Assembly (NCBI GenBank): GCA_002471665.1
Contig: DKQK01000025.1
Span: 199,184-218,558 of the forward strand
DNA length: 19,375 bases
Source: Gammaproteobacteria bacterium UBA7310
GTDB lineage: Bacteria; Pseudomonadota; Gammaproteobacteria; Pseudomonadales; Ketobacteraceae
Direction: 5' to 3'
The notes beneath the pieces are model-generated. The model saw only the letters and a program-made list of their open reading frames with translations, did no database searches and had not been told where the DNA came from. The translations under genes and the position numbers were made by a program. Positions 16,267 to 19,375 of the stretch are shown here, in pieces. Position 1 is the first letter of the stretch. Every line of letters begins with the position of its first letter.

Positions 16267-17715
16267 TCAGCCGCGAAAGGTCACCACGTTGTCACCATAA
16301 GAGCGTGGTTTGTGCTTTTCACAACGGTCAGAGTCGCCCACTACAAACTGGCTGGGTACATCAACCCGCCCGATACGGCAGCCGCATTTCTTGTCGCTGG
16401 ACAACGGCGCCTGGCACTCCGGCTTTTGATAGTGATCGAGCCAGGTACGATAGTGCTCTTCCGATACCAGGCATTTATTGGCCGCATAGGCAATGGGATT
16501 TTCCATATAGGAAGGCATGTCCGACAGCAGGATGGACACATGGCCCGCCCCGGGGTGGAAGGCAATAAAGCTAACCCCCAGTGCCTCCAGCCTTTCCAAA
16601 AACTTGTCTCCACCTTCATGCACCAGACGAATTTTATCCTTGCGCAAGTGGGTGAGTTCCTCCCGCAACTGCTTCGCCACATCATGACGATACATCAGCT
16701 CCATATTGCGCAATTCAATATCTTCCTTGAGCTTGGCGGTTTCTTCCTGAATTTTTTGTTTCATCTGTTCCTGATATTGTTTACGCAAGGCTTCCACTTC
16801 CGCCTTTTCCGTCTGCTGGGCCGCCTGCAACTCCAGTTGCCGGGTCCGCTTCATGGTTTCCAGCTGCTTGCGCTGCGCCTCATTCTGCTCCCGCAGGGCA
16901 ATATTCTGCGCATGCAGTGATTCATGTTCATTACGCAAACGGGAGACTTCCTGGCGGGCCAATTCCAGTTCTTTTTCCAGTTTGAGCCGGGTACCCTGCA
17001 GTTCAAGTTCAGCCTCATTTTTGAGGGTTTGAATATGCAAACGCTGCTGTTTGATCAGGGCCGCGATTTTGTTGCGGTGCTCCTGTTCCAAGGCGGCAAG
17101 CTGACTTTCCGTCAGGCCGGAATCATCGCTATCCCAACCGGAATTAATGGTGTCGCCCCCCTGCCCCCACTGCTGCGGACGCGATGCCGGCGGCTGCGGC
17201 TGGCTTGGCGGCATTCCCCAGTTGGGCGGCGCTGCCTGGGGCGGTGCCTGCACCAACGGCGGCTCCGGCTCACTGCTGGTGGGCAGGCACAGCCGGTTCT
17301 CCGCGATGGCATCTCGCAAGCGCACAAACGTATTGGATTTAGGGGACATATCCGGATCCCAGAGGGATGAGGCATGCCAGGTCACGGAGCACTGGGATTT
17401 GCAGGCCAGCTTGATCGCCCCCGCGCCCATATCCGGGCCGCTGCCACCGGTATCCGCCAGGTGTCGCAGCGGCAGATTCCAGGCACGATCAGCATAACCC
17501 TGCCGGTCGAACCCTACTTTGAACAGCACTGCGGCGGTCACTTTCAAACGCCCGTTTACCACCACAAACACGGCTTTCAGGGTGTCCCCGGCAAAATCAT
17601 CCATGCCCACCACCCCATCCAGAATGGCTTCAAACTCGGAATAGGTCATCTCCTTGGAGACAGCTCCATCCTCGAAAAATACTACAGCCTCATTAGAGTA
17701 TGCTGAATCTAGCAT
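16267..17715 (-). CDS. Large coiled-coil protein of unknown function with C-terminal Cys/His cluster
   Basis: I do not recognise this 482-residue protein. It has four parts. Residues 1-145 form a globular, beta-rich domain (FVVVNGRLKVTAAVLFKVGFDR) with Cys 105, 109 and 143. Residues 148-185 are a Pro/Gln/Trp linker. Residues about 205-365 are a long heptad-rich coiled coil loaded with Glu, Lys, Gln and Arg. Residues 372-482 form a second domain (GVSFIAFHPGAGHVSILL) ending in C434, C444-G-C446, C465 and H468, a possible zinc site. There is no signal peptide or transmembrane helix, so it is likely cytoplasmic. ATG 17715 has only a weak Shine-Dalgarno. The gene stands alone on the minus strand with the AraC gene divergent upstream. 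Annotation as SMC-like or chromosome-partitioning would rest only on the coiled coil and is not justified. Confidence 0.85.
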   Translation of the reverse strand: MLDSAYSNEAVVFFEDGAVSKEMTYSEFEAILDGVVGMDDFAGDTLKAVFVVVNGRLKVTAAVLFKVGFDRQGYADRAWNLPLRHLADTGGSGPDMGAGAIKLACKSQCSVTWHASSLWDPDMSPKSNTFVRLRDAIAENRLCLPTSSEPEPPLVQAPPQAAPPNWGMPPSQPQPPASRPQQWGQGGDTINSGWDSDDSGLTESQLAALEQEHRNKIAALIKQQRLHIQTLKNEAELELQGTRLKLEKELELARQEVSRLRNEHESLHAQNIALREQNEAQRKQLETMKRTRQLELQAAQQTEKAEVEALRKQYQEQMKQKIQEETAKLKEDIELRNMELMYRHDVAKQLREELTHLRKDKIRLVHEGGDKFLERLEALGVSFIAFHPGAGHVSILLSDMPSYMENPIAYAANKCLVSEEHYRTWLDHYQKPECQAPLSSDKKCGCRIGRVDVPSQFVVGDSDRCEKHKPRSYGDNVVTFRG

Positions 17716-17779
17716 GGTCGGGGCCCAACGCGCCTGTTGTTCAATCTGCTCGGTGTTCGAAACTGGGAGCCAAAAACTT

Positions 17780-17812
17780 CACGGCCTAATACAATCAGTG
17801 TAGCCGTGTTTT
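17780..17812. promoter_or_regulatory. Hairpin with U-tracts in the leader of the coiled-coil gene
   Basis: CACGGC (17780-17785) and TACA (17790-17793) pair with TGTA (17799-17802) and GCCGTG (17803-17808), leaving a four-base bulge CTAA and a five-base loop. On the plus strand TTTT follows directly. On the minus strand AAG then TTTTT follows. It has the look of an intrinsic terminator, yet no annotated gene ends here: it lies 65 bases upstream of the coiled-coil gene start. Confidence 0.4.
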
Positions 17813-17936
17813 CGGCCGCTTCCTCATTCTAGTGCAGGCCAGCCCCCCAGGCAGTGACTGCCAAGGCACCGTAAGTGTGAACGCCTGCGCAAAAAACGTT
17901 CAAAGATCAAAACCACAAACACCAGCAATATGCATA

Positions 17937-17942
17937 TATAAT
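17937..17942 (+). promoter_or_regulatory. Possible -10 box for the AraC-family gene
   Basis: A perfect TATAAT lies 41 bases upstream of the ATG at 17984, in an AT-rich stretch. The matching -35 region (around 17914-17919) is poor, which would suit a promoter needing an activator or simply a weak one. Confidence 0.4.
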
Positions 17943-17983
17943 GCTCCCTTACATTAAGATGTTCTGATAAATCGAAGGTATTA

Positions 17984-19009
17984 ATGAAAATCGGGGACAC
18001 CACGGCACTGTACGTTAACCAACTGTTGCAGGTAGCCGAACAGGTCGGCGCCGACTGTGAACAGCTGCTGGCAGACGCCGACCTGAATCCAGCGCAACTG
18101 CTGGACGACGACAACCGAATCGATCTGACCTACCTGATGCGGCTGGGGCGGGGCGCCATTCGCCAGAGCGGCCGGCCGGATATCGGGCTGCTGCTGGGTC
18201 AGAACAGCCGTATCAGCAGTCTGGGGTATGTGGGCCTGGCGGCAATGACCGCCCCAACACTGGGTGAAGCCCTGGCCATTGTGCTGAAATACGAACATCT
18301 CAATAGCCAATGCTACCGCGGCACCAGTCAACTCCAGGCAGAAGGTGCCCAGACCGCCATGGTTTTTTACTCCATCGCGCCTTACAACGCTTACACCTGT
18401 TTTGTGGTGGACGGTGTGCTCAGTGCCTGGGTGAAATTGCAGCAGCTGCTTTCAGGACAGTGCGGGTTGGTTCAAAAGGCAGAAATCGAATTTGATGCCC
18501 CCAATTATGTGGGCGATTACCAGCGGGCCTTTCAATGTGAGGTGCGTTTTGGGGCGCCTCGTAACGCCATTGTACTTAACTCCTCTGACCTTGATATCCC
18601 TCTGCCGGAGGCCAACGGGCAACTGCATGCCAAGTTACTGCGCAAATGCGACCAATTGCTCAATCAGATTGCTTTGGCCGACAGCTACCGCAACAAGGTG
18701 CTGAAAGTACTGGGCACCATGCTCCATGGGCAAACGCCGTCCATTGATGAGGTTGCACTGACATTGGGCATGCCCAGCTGGACTCTGCGCCGCAAATTGA
18801 AAGAAGAGGATTCTGCCTACCAGTCGCTGGTGGATGAGATGCGGCGGGACGTGGCCATGAGTTACATGAAAAACACCGATCTCACATTCGGTGAAATTTC
18901 CTATCTATTGGGCTTCTCGACCCCCGGGGCTTTTCAGAGAGCGTTCAAACGCTGGTCGGGCCAAACCCCCGGCGAGTTTCGTAAATCACTGATTAAAAAA
19001 CTAAAATGA
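17984..19009 (+). CDS. AraC-family transcriptional regulator (Arabinose_bd plus HTH_18 type)
   Basis: The 341-residue protein has the layout of OruR-like AraC regulators: an N-terminal ligand-binding domain of about 200 residues (Arabinose_bd type, with SLGYVGLAAMTAPTLGEAL typical of that family) and a C-terminal DNA-binding domain at about 250-338. The two helix-turn-helix units are SIDEVALTLGMPSWTLRRKL and LTFGEISYLLGFSTPGAFQR. AFKRWSGQTPGEFRK is the classic AraC end motif. GAAGG sits 5 bases before the ATG. The ligand and targets are unknown; relatives often control neighbouring lipid, steroid or amino acid catabolism genes, but none is adjacent here. The last codons double as the U-tract of the terminator for the opposing small ORF, and only 10 bases separate the two stop codons. 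Confidence 0.93.
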   Translation: MKIGDTTALYVNQLLQVAEQVGADCEQLLADADLNPAQLLDDDNRIDLTYLMRLGRGAIRQSGRPDIGLLLGQNSRISSLGYVGLAAMTAPTLGEALAIVLKYEHLNSQCYRGTSQLQAEGAQTAMVFYSIAPYNAYTCFVVDGVLSAWVKLQQLLSGQCGLVQKAEIEFDAPNYVGDYQRAFQCEVRFGAPRNAIVLNSSDLDIPLPEANGQLHAKLLRKCDQLLNQIALADSYRNKVLKVLGTMLHGQTPSIDEVALTLGMPSWTLRRKLKEEDSAYQSLVDEMRRDVAMSYMKNTDLTFGEISYLLGFSTPGAFQRAFKRWSGQTPGEFRKSLIKKLK

Positions 19010-19039
19010 CGCCTTGAGATCACATCTCAAAGGCGTCAT
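18995..19039 (-). terminator. Intrinsic terminator of the small acidic ORF, overlapping the AraC gene end
   Basis: The arm at 19039-19024 (ATGACGCCTTTGAGAT on the minus strand) pairs with 19020-19006 (ATCTCAAGGCGTCAT), with one bulged T and a GTG loop. On the minus strand it is followed by TTT-AG-TTTTTT (19005-18995), a good U-tract. On the plus strand no T-run follows, so it works best for minus-strand transcripts, although the hairpin may also stabilise the AraC mRNA end. Confidence 0.85.
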
Positions 19040-19100
19040 CCACTTCATCATCAAACTCGAACTCGTCTGTATCCAGCAGTTCGTCCTGATAGTGTTCCAT
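19020..19100 (-). CDS. Very acidic 26-residue small protein
   Basis: An ATG at 19100 opens a 26-codon frame ending in TGA at 19020-19022. A strong Shine-Dalgarno, GGAGGA (19113-19108), lies 7 bases upstream. The product starts MEHYQDELLDTDEFEF and ends DDEVDDAFEM. Thirteen of 26 residues are Asp or Glu and none is Lys or Arg, so the net charge is about -13. Its last codons form the left arm of an intrinsic terminator with a U-tract, so the unit has an SD, a frame and a terminator of its own. No convincing promoter was found, and it could be read from the tRNA-Asp upstream if the hairpin there leaks. I do not recognise a family. It is too short for most gene finders. No membrane segment or toxin-like pattern is present. 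Confidence 0.7.
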   Translation of the reverse strand: MEHYQDELLDTDEFEFDDEVDDAFEM

Positions 19101-19107
19101 GGTTACT

Positions 19108-19113
19108 TCCTCC
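19108..19113 (-). promoter_or_regulatory. Strong Shine-Dalgarno of the small acidic ORF
   Basis: GGAGGA on the minus strand, 7 bases before ATG 19100. It is one of the best ribosome binding sites in the window and the main reason for calling the 26-codon frame. Between it and the tRNA hairpin (19114-19304) I see no supported gene. Confidence 0.75.
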
Positions 19114-19304
19114 GTTTACTGAAACAGCATTGCTGCAATTCCCATTCAAGGATCGCGCCAGTTTTTCATGGGCCATTTTGAATGCAAACCAAGTAAACAG
19201 GATCAGAATGACAATTGTGTGAATGCAAACGAGTGCTGAAGAAACTTTAAGAACGGGGTACGGGAATAACTGACTGGTAGTGAGGGACAAACTTGACCGG
19301 AAGC

Positions 19305-19348
19305 TTCAAGATCAATGGTTTGCTCTCGGAAACAAACCATTGCTTGAA
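19305..19348. terminator. Long hairpin just downstream of tRNA-Asp
   Basis: TTCAAG (19305-19310) and CAATGGTTTG (19313-19322) pair perfectly with CAAACCATTG (19333-19342) and CTTGAA (19343-19348), with only a two-base AT bulge and a ten-base loop: 16 base pairs. It begins 3 bases after the CCA end of the tRNA gene. There is no U-tract on either strand, so it may be a processing site or Rho-type end structure rather than a classical terminator. Confidence 0.5.
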
Positions 19349-19351
19349 AGT

Positions 19352-19375
19352 TGGCGGAGCGGACGGGACTCGAAC
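19352..19375 (-). tRNA. tRNA-Asp, 3' part only (continues beyond the window)
   Basis: On the minus strand the final 24 bases read GTTCGAGTCCCG then TCCGCTCCGCCA. This gives the T-loop TTCGAGT, the T-stem strand CCCGT, the acceptor strand CCGCTCC, discriminator G73 and an encoded CCA. The implied 5' acceptor GGAGCGG with G73 matches bacterial tRNA-Asp(GTC), differing from E. coli by one base in the acceptor 3' strand. The anticodon is outside the window, so identity is inferred from the acceptor and T-arm. Confidence 0.85.

Noticed and set aside
17824..18114. 96-residue minus-strand frame over the AraC promoter and start
   Set aside because: It overlaps the well-supported AraC start and Shine-Dalgarno and has no start signal of its own.
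19051..19290. 79-residue minus-strand frame with a hydrophobic segment (VCIHTIVILILFTWFAF) as a small membrane protein
   Set aside because: It starts with TTG without a Shine-Dalgarno, and its C-terminal part runs through the SD and coding frame of the better supported 26-codon ORF.
1..19375. Mobile elements, prophage, CRISPR, toxin-antitoxin or defence system
   Set aside because: No transposase, integrase, repeat-spacer array or defence-type gene pair was found; all long frames are accounted for by core-type genes.

Overview
The window looks like a chromosomal segment from a gammaproteobacterium of the Pseudomonadales type (Pseudomonas, Marinobacter, Alcanivorax or Ketobacter-like). This rests on a BatB/BatD pair, an E. 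coli-type PepN, a YeaC/DUF1315 protein, NAD kinase, an OruR-like AraC regulator, tRNA-Asp and, most tellingly, a DUF1329 / YCF48 / MMPL transporter trio. GC content is moderate by eye. Genes are densely packed. I see no insertion sequences, phage genes, CRISPR arrays or clear signs of recent transfer. The species call is inference.

Layout: (1) 1-2123 (+): the Gln/Asp/Glu-rich tail of a VWA/TPR Bat protein, overlapping batD. (2) 2255-2698 (+): a small CopD-like membrane protein, which meets the next block tail to tail at a bidirectional intrinsic terminator (2732-2769). (3) 7680-2788 (-): DUF1329 protein, YCF48 beta-propeller and MMPL/RND permease, a likely envelope transport unit for a hydrophobic substrate. 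(4) pepN (-), divergent from a small gene (10751-11197, +) that I place tentatively in DUF6231. (5) 16197-11251 (-): PLP enzyme of the ACC deaminase/D-cysteine desulfhydrase family, nadK, a TTG-started metallophosphatase coupled to nadK, a HAMP-EAL membrane protein with a degenerate EAL site, and yeaC. A good extended -10 promoter stands in front of this run. (6) 17715-16267 (-): a 482-residue coiled-coil protein of unknown function with a C-terminal Cys/His cluster. (7) 17984-19009 (+): an AraC-family regulator. (8) 19100-19020 (-): a very acidic 26-residue small ORF with a strong Shine-Dalgarno, ending inside an intrinsic terminator whose U-tract lies in the end of the AraC gene. (9) 19352-19375 (-): the 3' end of tRNA-Asp, cut by the window edge, followed by a long hairpin.

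Most of the window is ordinary core genome. The observations most worth a second look are the acidic small ORF, the likely inactive EAL domain, the unrecognised coiled-coil/Cys-cluster protein, and several structured intergenic sites. No gap between genes exceeds 300 bases. The largest, 7681-7981, 17716-17983 and 19101-19351, are described under the relevant features or findings.
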